Of a stretch of 64,000 nucleotides of DNA, positions 54,045-64,000 are shown piece after piece. The translations under genes and the position numbers were made by a program. The stretch is from Branchipolynoe longqiensis. Taxonomy: Eukaryota > Annelida > Polychaeta > Phyllodocida > Polynoidae. Under the pieces are notes generated by a model, which had not been told where the DNA came from, made no database searches, and saw only the letters and a list, made by a program, of their open reading frames with translations. Position 1 is the stretch's first letter; each line of letters opens with the position of its first letter. Location: the NCBI GenBank assembly GCA_030323885.1, contig CM059200.1:454936-518935 (forward strand), given 5' to 3'.

Positions 54045-54550
54045 GACTAGGACTCAAATCTGTGGTTGTGTAGGCAGGCTATAGTGAAATCAATACAGAC
54101 AAAGAGAAAGGAAGAGTAAAAAGTGTGAAAGAAGAGAGAGTCAAGCCCTAAGGTTTATTATTTATATGGTTACATGGGTTCATTGTAGAGTATCACCTCA
54201 CCCCTTTCCCCCAATGGGAAACAAGCATTCTTGGCCCTACCAATAGGGATCCAGCATTCCTGGTCCCCATGGCTACCAGTGGTCTGCCCACCACCACCAA
54301 GCTGTGTGGCCCCCCTGGACACCACCAACCTTGACCCTGAGCGTGGTGATCCTACCCAGCAGAGGGGGAGGGGGTCGGCCCTGAGTGTGGTTACACCCAG
54401 ACCTGTCAGCACCACTATGTCTATCTACATCCCACTCAGGCACCACCAGCACTTACATATATATACACATACATGCGCTTGGTCACGTACACCTGTTCAG
54501 TAATATAACATTTGCATTCCCCCCAATGCCGTAAATCAGAATATTTTACA
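54039..54550 (-). mobile_element. 5' LTR, 512 bp
   Basis: On the minus strand it starts TGTAAAATATTCTG and ends CTTTACA, the canonical TG...CA with a short inverted repeat TGTAAA/TTTACA. A TATA-like CATATAAATAATAAACC lies at about 54153-54168 and may serve promoter and polyadenylation signals. The solo copy at 61858-62364 shares these ends and the internal tgtggttgtgtaggcaggc. Confidence 0.75.
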
Positions 54551-54585
54551 GGATGTTGCCAGGACACAAAACCCAAAACACCCAC
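54551..54585 (+). mobile_element. SINE-1 tail fragment
   Basis: ggatgttgccaggacacaaa immediately upstream of the LTR; the LTR may have inserted in or beside a SINE tail. Confidence 0.5.
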
Positions 54586-54790
54586 TCACTGCACACTAAT
54601 GCACCAGGACATTTTGATGGTAACTAATCAGGCTACTTAAAAGTAGTACCATTTAAAATATATGTATATATAGTGAATAGAATATTTGGAATTTTGGCCT
54701 AAATCGGTGCAAGGGTGCAAACAGGGGCAGTCCACCAAGCCCTACATGACTGGTTGAAAGCCGATCGTCTCCGAATGCCTGCTTCAAATC

Positions 54791-55126
54791 CACTGGACGT
54801 GTGGCCCAATCGGCAAGAGCACATGCTTCCTGTGCGGAAGGTCGGGAGTTCGAATCCCGGCTGAGTCAAACCAATGACATACAAAATTGATACTTGTCGC
54901 TACCTGGCCTGGCGCTCGGCATTGCTATGATAGGGCAAAGACTGGTTAGCTCAGTATCATGATAATGTGACTGAGTGGGATATCAGGTCATGGTACCAGG
55001 AGCCTGGTCTCTCAGTGGGGAAGCACTATAAAGTCACCATAAGTGCACACTGTCGCAAGTTAGTATCCATCCTGATATGACCCTAGATGTTGCTAGGACG
55101 CAAAACCCCAACAAACAAACAAACAA
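54791..55126 (+). mobile_element. SINE-1, full length, 10-bp TSD
   Basis: Head gtgtggcccaatcggcaag and gggagttcgaatcccggc; tail acaaacaaacaaacaa. GCTTCAAATC is duplicated at 54781-54790 and 55127-55136. Confidence 0.93.
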
Positions 55127-55156
55127 GCTTCAAATCTTCCTGGATTTTTCTGATAT

Positions 55157-55672
55157 GGGTCGTTCTCAGAAGTTGTGTACCAATAGTGTGACATCAGTAC
55201 CACAAAATCAAAACGCTGCCAAAGTCCTATAAACAAGTTTCCTGAATGTGTATGTCCTTTTGCATCTGAATAATTGAAAATAAACATATGTCTTATTTGT
55301 GATATTAAAGAGAAAAGCAAAAAAATGTCTTGGAAATAAATGTCTTCAACTTAATGAAGACATTGTATATGACCATTTGAAGTGAAATGAGCTGTTGTTC
55401 AGAGGTTTTCATTAAGTTTGTGACACTTTATTTTCAATGCTGTTGACAATGTCACAAATTAGTGATGTAATTTTCTGTGTATTTAGCTACATCCATCTCA
55501 ATAAAATACATAATACACAATATTAACATTTACTTTTGATCTAAAATATCTCCCACATTATTGGGCTAAATGATGAAATCTAAATATTGACACTCCAATA
55601 ATGGGTTTCTTTGAAATATGCATTTCAAGTAGACTACCACCTCAAGTGGTACACAGTTTCTGAGAACGACCC
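55157..55672. mobile_element. 516-bp MITE sharing TIRs with 30612-35159
   Basis: Left end GGGTCGTTCTCAGAAGTTGT; right end reverse-complements to GGGTCGTTCTCAGAAACTGT. ATAT flanks both sides (55153-55156 and 55673-55676). Beyond the TIR, the words ACCAATAGTGTGACAT match ACCAAAGTGTGACAT at the right end of the large transposon. The interior has no coding frame and no visible relation to the transposase gene. Confidence 0.85.
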
Positions 55673-55690
55673 ATATCTAAGTTATAGGTG

Positions 55691-56034
55691 GGAACCAGAC
55701 GGGACGGCTGAATGAGTTAGAGCGTCTGTCTCCCGTGTTGGTAGACCATGGGATGGAGGGTTCGACCCCTAGTTGAGTCAAACCAATGACTTAACAATTG
55801 ATACTTGTCACTTCCTAGCCAGGTGCTCGGCATAATTAGGATAGGGCCGGGACTGGTTGGTTCAGAGTCAGGATAATGTGACTGAGTGGGATATAGAGTC
55901 CCGGTCATGGTGGCCTGGTCTCCCAGTGCGACAGCATTAGAAAGTCGCCATGGGGATGCACTGTCACAAGTCGGTACCCGTCCTGATATAACCTGAGATG
56001 TTGCTAGGACGTAAAACAACAAACAAACAAAAGC
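55691..56034 (+). mobile_element. SINE-1, full length, 8-bp TSD
   Basis: gggacggctgaatgagttag, gagggttcgacccctagttg, tail acaacaaacaaacaaaag. TATAGGTG is at 55683-55690 and 56035-56042. Confidence 0.9.
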
Positions 56035-56042
56035 TATAGGTG

Positions 56043-56900
56043 TAGAAAATAAGTAAAATAATTTAGAATATGCTGAATACATTAGAAATCACCAAAAGAA
56101 ATAGCAAGAATCGCGAAATGGATATATATTTCATCCTTGTGCTAAGAATACCAAACTATCCATGCAATTGTGAAATGAAACACTCCGAAATTCTGTCGGA
56201 GGAGCACACACAAAAGGGATTGAGAAATACAAAAACACCAAAACAATCCATTTGCTGCTGTTTTCCATGTGGGTTGCTGAACTCGGGCGCTTTGTGGCTG
56301 CAGGAGGTGACCTACATTTTAGTGATACTGTGGACTGGGGCGTGGATGGGGTTGTTAGGGGGGAAAGGGGAGGTGGGGAGTTTGGGGAGGGAGGATGAGT
56401 TTGCCATGGATGGAACACCAGATGACGATACAGTGGTGTACACACAGTGAATGGGGAATGGCTACTCCCATACAGGAAACCCAGCTCAAAGAGAGGCTTA
56501 TAATACAGACTTTATATCTATGTATATGTATATATATATATGAACAATTTCTCGGCATTAAGTGAGCAGGATAGCAGTTAAAAATTGAATGCGTTAAGGC
56601 CAGGCGCAGCTGGCATACAGTGCACAGGGCCGCTCACAGGGGGCGCCACCGTGGTCTATGTCATAATAACAGGGTCAGCTAGATAGGATAAGTGCTAACT
56701 ATTACATAGGGAACTGAAGATCGGTAGTGTCCTTGTTTATATTCCCATAATGGATTATAGAGCACATATATATATATGCCGCGTGACAAGTCGTAGAACA
56801 TTTTGTCTGGTATCATGTCGCAAATCGTGATAGAAGTTATGTAGATCGCTATTCAATTTCCAAATTGATCAGCAATTGTTGCTAACACACATTTTCTAAA
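56043..56900. other. No gene assigned
   Basis: A 126-codon plus-strand frame at 56070-56450 is partly opposed by a 104-codon minus-strand frame. It passes through a G-run (56350-56395) and shows no family motif. The rest is AT-rich. Confidence 0.35.
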
Positions 56901-56910
56901 CAAAATGCTC

Positions 56911-57000
56911 CCTGTATGTATGTATGTATGTATGTATGTATGTATGTATGTATGTATGTATGTATGTATGTATGTATGTATGTATGTATGTACATACATA
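56911..57000. repeat. (GTAT)n microsatellite
   Basis: About twenty GTAT units that end in an inverted tacatacat. Confidence 0.95.
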
Positions 57001-57009
57001 GATGCATAC

Positions 57010-58776
57010 ATGTGTGCATATATATGTATACACACACATTCAACTTTATTTGATTCATTGCCTCTTCTGAGCGCTGTAGCACTAGTCTCTCGACCGTCAA
57101 ATACAACATCTTGTAATATGAAAAGTGTCTTCAGTTTAAAATAATGCTAAACTGCATACAATTGTAGTTGGACAATAAACTAAAGCATTTTCGAAGTCTC
57201 GGAAGATGGCGCCGGCGTCTGAATGAGTCGCCTCACGAGGAGGTCTGCACGGAACCCAGCCAGCTCTTCAGGTACTCAACGAGCACCTCCCTCTGGGCAT
57301 GCACGATTCTCTCCACTACTTTCCCTATCCTGGATAGGACACCAGCTTGACATAGCTTTGATACTCTTGAGGATCAGAGCATCATCATTAAAACCAAAAA
57401 TAAGCCACCCACTGAAACAATTGACAGTGAGGGTCAGTAGTGGTTAGTGAGGTGAGTGCCCCCTGGTGGCAACACCGGTTCAAGTTGGTGAATAATTAGT
57501 GAGGAGGATAACAATTAGTGAACCTTCAAGTTCCACTATTTATATTCTTACACATCACACACACATTCACACAGGGTTGGGGTGCTTTTTTGTTTAGTTT
57601 TTTCCGATAAAACCTATTTCTTGCGAGAGAGTGAAAAAGACGCGGATTTAACCTGTTTTGTTCCTGCAGTTTCCAGAATGCTCCACTGGGGTTATTTTAC
57701 ACTTGCCAACTAACCCACATTGGGAGGTGCGAGTCGATCACGTTGTAAAAATATACGGATTTTCGATTCAGAATTATATATTGGCAGAGAGCATTATTAT
57801 TCTTGGGCAACGGAGTGGGGACAATGTTATGTAAACTAAAAGTAATAATATTCCACTCCCATTGTGACATGATATAAGCTGTGTGAAATATATGTTCATA
57901 TATGATGCCTGAGATTAATGAAGAGATGTTCCTATATAAGAGACAGTACATGATTGTTGAAATGCTTCTCTATGCATCCATAAAGAGTGCAATTGGAGAA
58001 AAGACCATTTTAACAGAGATCTATTGTAACTGTTTGCAGCTACCTGTCCCTACTTGACCACTGGGCCGGCACACCAGCCTAATCTGCATATACACACCGA
58101 ACACCACCTGCAGCTGGGTTGAGTGACAGCCACCCCTACTAGGGGGTGTCACCCACCCAGGCTGTGGGGGTGCCTGATTGGCTGGCTGTGGGAATGCCCA
58201 GTCACCTACACTACCTTGGCCCTCTGACCACACTAGCCTCATTTTGAGATTAATTAATTATTCAAGAGACTGCTTCAGGCACACTGGAGAGTGATCACTC
58301 TACTCCTGGCTCTTGAGTGAGACAGACCTACTATAGGGCAGGACCCCAAACACTCTGTCTGATGCTAGGCAAATTCACATATTTTAATTGAGTTGAGTGC
58401 AACACCCAAGGGACTCCGGTTCAATGGGCTGTAGGCACTGATTCTTATACAGGCTAAAGTAGTAATGAGATTCTGTGTGGACAGAAGGTAAGGGGTGAGG
58501 GTGATAGGTCACTAGTAGGTGGACAGGAGTTGATGCCATTAAAGCACAACTTCACCACTGTTCATCTGTGTGACTTGTCTTCCTTTTATTCCTTAGGAGT
58601 TTATAGAAGGATTGTTTAAGGGTTGCATCAGGGAGTGAGATGAAGGGGAAGAGTTTTGTAGTATTATCTGGTGTTCATGTGGCCGGACATCCAGTAACAT
58701 TATAACGTGCTCATACAAAATGTGAGGGTGTCACATGAACCGAGGTGGTGACTAACAAACACTCAAGTTGTGTCTT
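57010..58776. other. No gene assigned; about 1.8 kb of unique DNA
   Basis: Short frames around 57168-57447 and 58021-58242 have no motif. 57200-57310 is locally GC-rich (agatggcgccggcg). 58040-58180 has an ordinary C/G-rich patch. I see no SINE or MITE here, which is unusual for this window. Confidence 0.4.
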
Positions 58777-58792
58777 AAAGTTGCATAATCTT

Positions 58793-59095
58793 TGTTTGTT
58801 GTTGTTTTCCCATCCTAGCAACATCTAAAGTCAAATCAGGACGGACACCAACACGTGACAGTGCACACTCATGGCGACTTTACAGTGCTGCCACACTGGG
58901 AGACCAGGCTGCTGGCACCATGACCCGACATCCCACTCAGTCACATTATCCTGTTACTGCGCTAACCAGTCCTTGCCTTATCCTTTTAATGCAGAACACC
59001 AAGGTAGGTAGCGACATGTACCAATTTTGTAAGTCACTGAATTGGATTCGAACCCCTGACCTTCATACCGATTCTACCAGCGTATCCAGTCAGTT
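58793..59095 (-). mobile_element. SINE-1 copy, diverged
   Basis: ttgtttgttgttgttttccc to a degraded head near ggattcgaacccctgacc. Flanking ATAAT on both sides is a weak duplication. Confidence 0.82.
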
Positions 59096-59133
59096 TTATA
59101 ATTTGATTTTTGATTTTCTGCCATATTTAAATA

Positions 59134-59311
59134 CAGTAAAACCTCTCTAAGCGACCACCTCCACAGATCGACCACTCCCCTGTGTTGATCGCTTTATTTG
59201 GGTCCGAACAATACCACTGTAAGGATATTCGAACTCCCTAAACTGACCACCTCCCTAAATGGACCACATATAGTCGGTCCCATGGTCGGTAGATTTAGAG
59301 AGGTTTTACTG
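59134..59311. mobile_element. pogo/Tigger-like MITE, 178 bp
   Basis: CAGTAAAACCTCTCTAAGCG and, at the other end, the reverse complement of CAGTAAAACCTCTCTAAATC. TA at 59132-59133 and 59312-59313. Confidence 0.88.
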
Positions 59312-59550
59312 TATATATATATATCAGGCTGATTGCTATAATCGACTTTCCTGTATTTTGGAGTAACTTTTATTTTAAAGGGTAAATTATTCCAAGTGAA
59401 AAGTTGTAAAACTGACATTGAAATGCTGGACATGGGGTTTGTTTACCCGTTTTCAAGCATCATAAACGGCATAGTACAGGAGGACCAAACCGCAATAAAT
59501 GTTTAATGAGTTCACCAATAGATAAGTTGAATAGGTAGGGTTAAATCTAG

Positions 59551-59784
59551 GGACCAGGCGGGATGCCCGAATGAATTGAGCGTCTGTCTCCCGTTTTGGT
59601 AGATCGTGGAATTCGAACCCATGGGTTCGAACCCTGGTGGAGTCAATGCAATGACTTAAAAATTTATACTTGTCGCTTCCTAGCCAGGCACTTGGCATTA
59701 TTAGGATAGGGCAAGGACTGTTTGGCTTAGTGTCAGGATAATGTGACTGAGTGGAATATCAAGTCATGGTGCTGGCGGCCTGGT
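59551..59784 (+). mobile_element. SINE-1, 3'-truncated
   Basis: gcgggatgcccgaatgaatt, a head with gggttcgaaccctgg, body to ggtgctggcggcctggttt. Confidence 0.85.
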
Positions 59785-60021
59785 TTAGAAAAGTTGAAGC
59801 TTTCATATAATTAGGCAGCTTTAATTGGGTAACGGCCTCTCAGACACTGAGGTGTTGGACGAGGGGTGGGCAGCGGGGCCACAGTTCTGCGCGTTGGTGT
59901 TTAATGACTTACTGTGTAGTGATACCTAATAGACGCTAGGACATTCAGGTAAATGGCGCAGTGCATGTAGGTCCAACTGGGGGAGGTCCGCCATTATAAA
60001 TAACTTAGCGCTTCACAGTCA

Positions 60022-60184
60022 AGGCCCAGTCACATACACGTTAGTAGACGTAGTTGAACGTAGTGGAGGCTAACGTAGTTGGATGTAGTTGAACGTACCG
60101 GCATCCGTACTTCTCCGGTACGTTCAACTACGTTAGCCTCCACTACGTTCAACTATGTCCACTAACGTGTATGTGACCGGGCCT
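60022..60184. mobile_element. 163-bp near-perfect palindrome (MITE-E type)
   Basis: aggcccagtcacatacacgt at the left and its inverted copy at the right; the arms meet near 60108-60116 with almost no loop. Ends and words (cgtagttgaacgtagtggag) match 35927-36453. Confidence 0.85.
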
Positions 60185-60195
60185 TTAGAAGAAAG

Positions 60196-60328
60196 CGGAG
60201 GGAATGGCCGAATCAGTTGAGCGCCCACTTTGTGTGTGGCAAGTCGTAGAATTGTAATGCTGCCCGAGTCAAAGCAATGGGGATAACAATTTATACTTGT
60301 CACTACCTAGCATGGTGCTCAGCATTAA
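60196..60328 (+). mobile_element. SINE-1 5' part, cut by MITE-A
   Basis: ggaatggccgaatcagttga to tggtgctcagcatta. A diverged continuation (taataaaatggggcaaagag) follows the MITE at 60676. Confidence 0.65.
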
Positions 60329-60675
60329 AGCTGCATAGTCCGATGGAGCATCAAATTTTCTAAATCAAAACAATTATCTAGATTTGATTCTACATATCTA
60401 ACTTAGATACTGATGCACTTATTAAGTATTTGTTGCCACCTAGAAGGGAACACTGAGTCGATTTAATAGAACATGTTACTGCAGAAGCCTATGGTTTCAG
60501 AGTTGTGGCGTGCTTGCCAAAATTATTTTCACATGTTTAAATTTCAAATATCTCAAAAGGTAGCCATTACAATTAAAAGTTACTTCAAACTAAAGTAAGG
60601 TAGATTATAATGATCAATTTAATATACTTATCTCAGAAAAATGTCAGAAAGTCAAAACCATCGGACTATGCAACT
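60329..60675 (-). mobile_element. MITE-A, 347 bp, TTAA flanks
   Basis: AGCTGCATAGTCCGATGG at the left end and its inverted form at the right, TTAA at 60325-60328 and 60676-60679. Same length as 22804-23149. Confidence 0.88.
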
Positions 60676-60869
60676 TTAATAAAATGGGGCAAAGAGGAGT
60701 GGGATCAGGAAGACTAATTCACCCTATTCACGCCGCGGCCATGTTGAAACCAGACCGAGGGCACTTACGCATCTCCGAGGCGCCGCTGTATGTAAAGTAA
60801 TGTGAATACTTTTTTGTCGACCAAAACCTCTCGAAATCACTCAAATTTTAGGGTATTCATTTTTTTAAA

Positions 60870-61320
60870 GTAACATATTCATCTTTGCATACCTGTTTTC
60901 TATCTATTGGCCAATTTTCACGAAGATTGGGTGACCCTTGCATGGTGATTTTTCCCATTCTTTAACTACAATGTGACTGCCAACTTCAAGTCTGCATAGT
61001 TATGGTGGTATCATGTAATGCAGCACTGTCAGCGTAGCTATCTGTGCAACACAGTTAAACAACTAGTCTTAGTAATTACAAATTAATAAAATCTTTAAAA
61101 GGGTTTAAATATATTTTTTAAATATAGCTATATTAAGAAAGTTATGCAATTTTGAATTTAAGAAAAGATGGGCAGCCAAGGTGAGTGACTTTGTTGACAT
61201 TGCCTACTGAAATGCATCTAATCATTAGTCAATCTTCATGAAAATTGACCAATAAATAGAAAAAAAGGTAAGCAAAAATGATTATGATAGTTTCAAAAGT
61301 TAATATCTTTACATTTTACT
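60870..61320. mobile_element. Fold-back element, unassigned
   Basis: tattggccaattttcacgaa (about 60906) is mirrored by ttcatgaaaattgaccaata (about 61236). The neighbouring tttgcatacctgttttctat and atagaaaaaaaggtaagcaa extend the arms to about 50 bp. Confidence 0.6.
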
Positions 61321-61507
61321 CCTTTAATTTATGTAGTAGTTCATACACATCGGCACACAGTAGTGTCTTATGGCCATTTCCAATACCGACACTTACTCAG
61401 CCTCGTTCTGATGCCTAATTAGGTCGCGCGTGAATTGTTGGTGCTTGTAACGGGAAGAGTAACAGAGGACGAATATATTATTGCTGTTCTCATCAACATT
61501 AAAACAA

Positions 61508-61715
61508 TAAAGTTGCACAATGCTATGGTTTTGAATTATTACCAAATTATTTGAGATAAATATATTAGGTTGAGCATCATAATCTACCATATTTAGGTTT
61601 TAAGTAATTTTTTATTATAACTGGCTAAATGTTTGAAGTGAAAACATGTCGCGTAATGTTAGCATGCACATAGAAATGTATGACATAAGTTTTCAACATA
61701 AACAGGTTCTATTAA
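61508..61715 (+). mobile_element. MITE-A left half
   Basis: aaagttgcacaatgctatgg to aaacaggttctattaaatat. A matching right half lies at 62568-62676, so the DNA between may be inserted. Confidence 0.6.
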
Positions 61716-61857
61716 ATATATTTAGTTTTCTCTCCCGTTCTGCCTCCTTCACCCACCAGACTCTCCGACTGCAGCTACACACACACACGTCCAACATGTC
61801 ACCGCACATCCTGAGCTCAAATCACACTCAGTAGTCATCAATGAGTTCACAACAAAT

Positions 61858-62364
61858 TGTAAAGTCGTCGTTTGGCAGCTGTGGTTGTGTAGGCAGGCTA
61901 ATAGGAAATCACTACAGGCAAGTATAAGAAAGGCAGAGTATAGAGTGTGCAGGAAGACAGAGAGCTTGCACCCTCAGGTTTATTATTATATAGTGGTTTC
62001 TGGACTTGATATGGCATGTCACCTGACTATGCTCTCCAATCAACATCAAGCATTTCTAGGTCCACCAATCAACAGTAAGCATTTCTGTATCACCATGACA
62101 ACTGTGATCTACCCACCACCACCACCACCCTCACCCTGCCTTGTGGCTGCTTTGGCTTAGCCTGCACTGTTGTGTCTGTGTGTGTGGTGATCAGTGTCTA
62201 ACAGTTAGGGGGGAGGGGGATTTAATATAAGTAAAGGATCACCAGTACCACATAATATATTAATGCTCCTGGCCCTATACATCATTTACCTTTATAGACC
62301 ATTTGTAATCCTGTATAGACCAGTTCACATTCCCCACCAATGTGTTTTATCGGAATATTTTACT
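61858..62364 (-). mobile_element. Solo LTR, 507 bp
   Basis: Same family as 54039-54550: minus-strand ...TTTACA end, tgtggttgtgtaggcaggc, TATA-like tatataataataaacct at about 61978-61994. AAAT flanks both ends (61854-61857 and 62365-62368). Confidence 0.72.
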
Positions 62365-62414
62365 AAATGGTGAGTTGCTGTCATCATTGCCACCGATGGA
62401 CAACCAAAAAGATT

Positions 62415-62475
62415 GGTTGGTTGGTGGAGTTTTACGTCCTAGTAACATGTTGGGTCATATCATGACGGGGAACAA
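62415..62475 (-). mobile_element. SINE-1 tail fragment
   Basis: ttggttggtggagttttacg and tcctagtaacatg. Confidence 0.65.
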
Positions 62476-62497
62476 CCAATAAGATGCAGTGACACAG

Positions 62498-62550
62498 TTT
62501 GTTTGTTGTTGTTTCATGTCCTAGCAACATCTAAGGTCATATCAGGACTG
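62498..62550 (-). mobile_element. SINE-1 tail fragment
   Basis: gtttgtttgttgttgtttca and ctagcaacatctaaggtcat, ending abruptly at caggactg. Confidence 0.75.
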
Positions 62551-62567
62551 TGAAGTGACACATGTGT

Positions 62568-62676
62568 AATAAGTGCACCAGTAGCTAAGTTGGATATGTA
62601 GGATCAAATCTAGGTAAGCATTTAAAATAAAAAAATAGGCTGCTTTCAAGTTTCATCGAACTCTGCAGCTTTAAAT
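62568..62676 (+). mobile_element. MITE-A right half
   Basis: gtaataagtgcaccagtagc, gtaggatcaaatctaggtaa, ends tctgcagctttaa. Confidence 0.65.
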
Positions 62677-62679
62677 AAT

Positions 62680-64000
62680 CAAACTCAAAGAGATGGTGAC
62701 AGCCCAATATCTGATTCACTTCCTCCATTATCTACTTCCGGGCGTCTTCCTTAGAACGTCAGTGATTGGTCAACCGTGGAACCAACCAGCCGTCACGCTT
62801 CGTGGAACACCGGGACAAAGGGGGTAGATGGTGGTCGGTGGGTGAAGGGTGGGGGTGTGCTCCGCCCCTCCAACACCCCTCACTACCACATGAACCCACC
62901 CCCACCCCACATGAACCTATATTCACGCATCACTGACGCCGGGTCCGGATTAACTAACTATTCAACGACAATTCCCACCATCAAGAAGCGATATCCAAAC
63001 GGCGAGGTCTATATTTTCTTTCACGAAAATAGTTTATACAACCTGAATAAGATAATGACGAGTTGGTGGAAATGTATTTGTGTGTGTGCACACGTGTGTG
63101 GCTTTGTACATATATTTATTCTACTGAAGCGGTTCTCCTCCCACCCTAAGCACTGACGCACTGTTCTTTCAACCGTTATTCAAATCACGATTATTTATTC
63201 AAACGTTGATAGGTATATATATATTATATATGATATATATTACATATAATATATAATATAAAATATGTGGTAATACAGGTCCATATATTCCCTCATCCGA
63301 AATTTTGAAATCCCCAAAGTTCCAAAAGCCAAAGGTTTTCCTTCCCCCGTCTGTACAGTATACATAAAGTATAATATTAAAAGTTACACCAACTGTTATA
63401 CCAGAGTATATCTGATCCGTAACTATCTCATTATTCCATTCATCACCATATTATACTATAAATGAACTGTGTTAGTATCTGTTCTTTATGTACCCCACTT
63501 AGCACCAATCAATCAATCAATAACGTATCCCACATTTATTAATGTTTGATAATACCTTTATTTTGAAATCTGAAAAATTCTTAACTCCGAAATACAACTG
63601 GCCTCATGGATACTGGATAATGAACTGTCGAGCTGTATTGGGAAAACACTACTAGAACTTGTTGTAGAAGGTATGTTCCCATTGTTTAGTAACACGACCA
63701 GATATGGTAATTAAATTGGCTGTGGTTGCAGATTCACCCCAGACCATCACGTGTCAAACCATGACAACAACCCGTGACCTACTTAGAGCATCTGCCACTT
63801 TCTCTTCTATGCAACAATGCCGATAACGACAACTTGTTTGCTATAGAGGGGATATAATGACGTCACAAGACAACTTTCGGTGCCCATATTGGATTACATA
63901 CAGAAGGCTTGCAACTGCCTACACTGTGCTTATTTACCGATTTGTTGGTTTATTTGTCATTGTTTTGAGCAGTTTGGCCTCAGAAGGTGTTGTTAAAGTG
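62680..64000. other. No gene assigned
   Basis: A 126-codon plus-strand frame at 62776-63156 starts in a C-rich patch (62850-62910) and has no motif. The rest is AT-rich, with an AT dinucleotide patch at 63210-63265. No SINE or MITE recognised. Confidence 0.4.

Larger units (their letters stand above)
51839..54550 (-). mobile_element. Incomplete LTR retrotransposon (5' LTR, leader, gag)
   Basis: In minus-strand order: 5' LTR (54550-54039), primer-site-like TGGTGACCATGACGG four bases after it, a leader of about 1 kb hit by a SINE, and the broken gag. The pol region and 3' LTR are absent from the window. Confidence 0.65.
58777..59832 (+). mobile_element. MITE-A copy with three inserted elements
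   Basis: Left terminus ttaaagttgcataatc (58777-58792); middle at 59096-59133 and 59312-59430 (gattgctataatcgactttc, gtaacttttattttaaaggg); right terminus ttaggcagctttaa (about 59819-59832). SINE-1 (58793-59095), a pogo-like MITE (59134-59311) and a truncated SINE-1 (59551-59784) lie between. Confidence 0.6.

Noticed and set aside
56070..56450. 126-codon frame as a small host gene
   Set aside because: Passes through a G-run, lacks a motif and is covered by an equally long antisense frame.

Overview
The window is eukaryotic nuclear DNA from an invertebrate, most likely a mollusc and perhaps a gastropod. Coding density is very low. The DNA is packed with tRNA-derived SINEs, short inverted-repeat DNA transposons (MITEs), truncated non-LTR retrotransposons and long micro- and minisatellites. 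One SINE (4134-4620) resembles a repeat common in gastropod genomes, recalled from memory and not searched. There are no bacterial operons, rRNAs or CRISPR arrays. An assembly gap of exactly 500 N lies at 48501-49000.

Layout. 1-1000: GT-rich simple repeat. 1.6-8 kb: LINE fragments, SINE copies and several MITEs, some nested. 8.1-10.8 kb: three tandem arrays. 11-30.3 kb: a mosaic of SINEs and MITEs with two LINE 3' fragments in direct orientation and two more on the opposite strand. 30.6-35.2 kb: a 4.5-kb DNA transposon with matching terminal inverted repeats and a nearly intact DDE-like transposase gene. 37.0-38.7 kb: a 5'-truncated LINE encoding the end of its reverse transcriptase plus RNase H. 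39.3-41.4 kb: a GGT/AGT microsatellite. 44.3-46.3 kb: a 49-bp minisatellite. 47.8-48.5 kb: the only convincing host-gene exon, cut by the gap. 50.5-51.4 kb: a purine-rich G-run minisatellite. 51.8-54.55 kb: a gag-only LTR retrotransposon remnant with its 5' LTR, plus a solo LTR of the same family at 61.9-62.4 kb. 55-64 kb: SINEs, a non-autonomous relative of the 4.5-kb transposon, pogo-like and TTAA-flanked MITEs, and mostly unique AT-rich DNA.

The elements are often stacked, and target-site duplications let the order of insertion be read directly. The clearest case is a TTAA-type MITE hit by a SINE that was in turn hit by a 9-bp-TSD MITE (19740-20833). The most notable system is the DDE-like transposon at 30612-35159 and its 516-bp derivative at 55157-55672. 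They share about 40 bp of terminal sequence but no visible interior. Family letters (MITE-A, SINE-1 and so on) are local names used only in this report.
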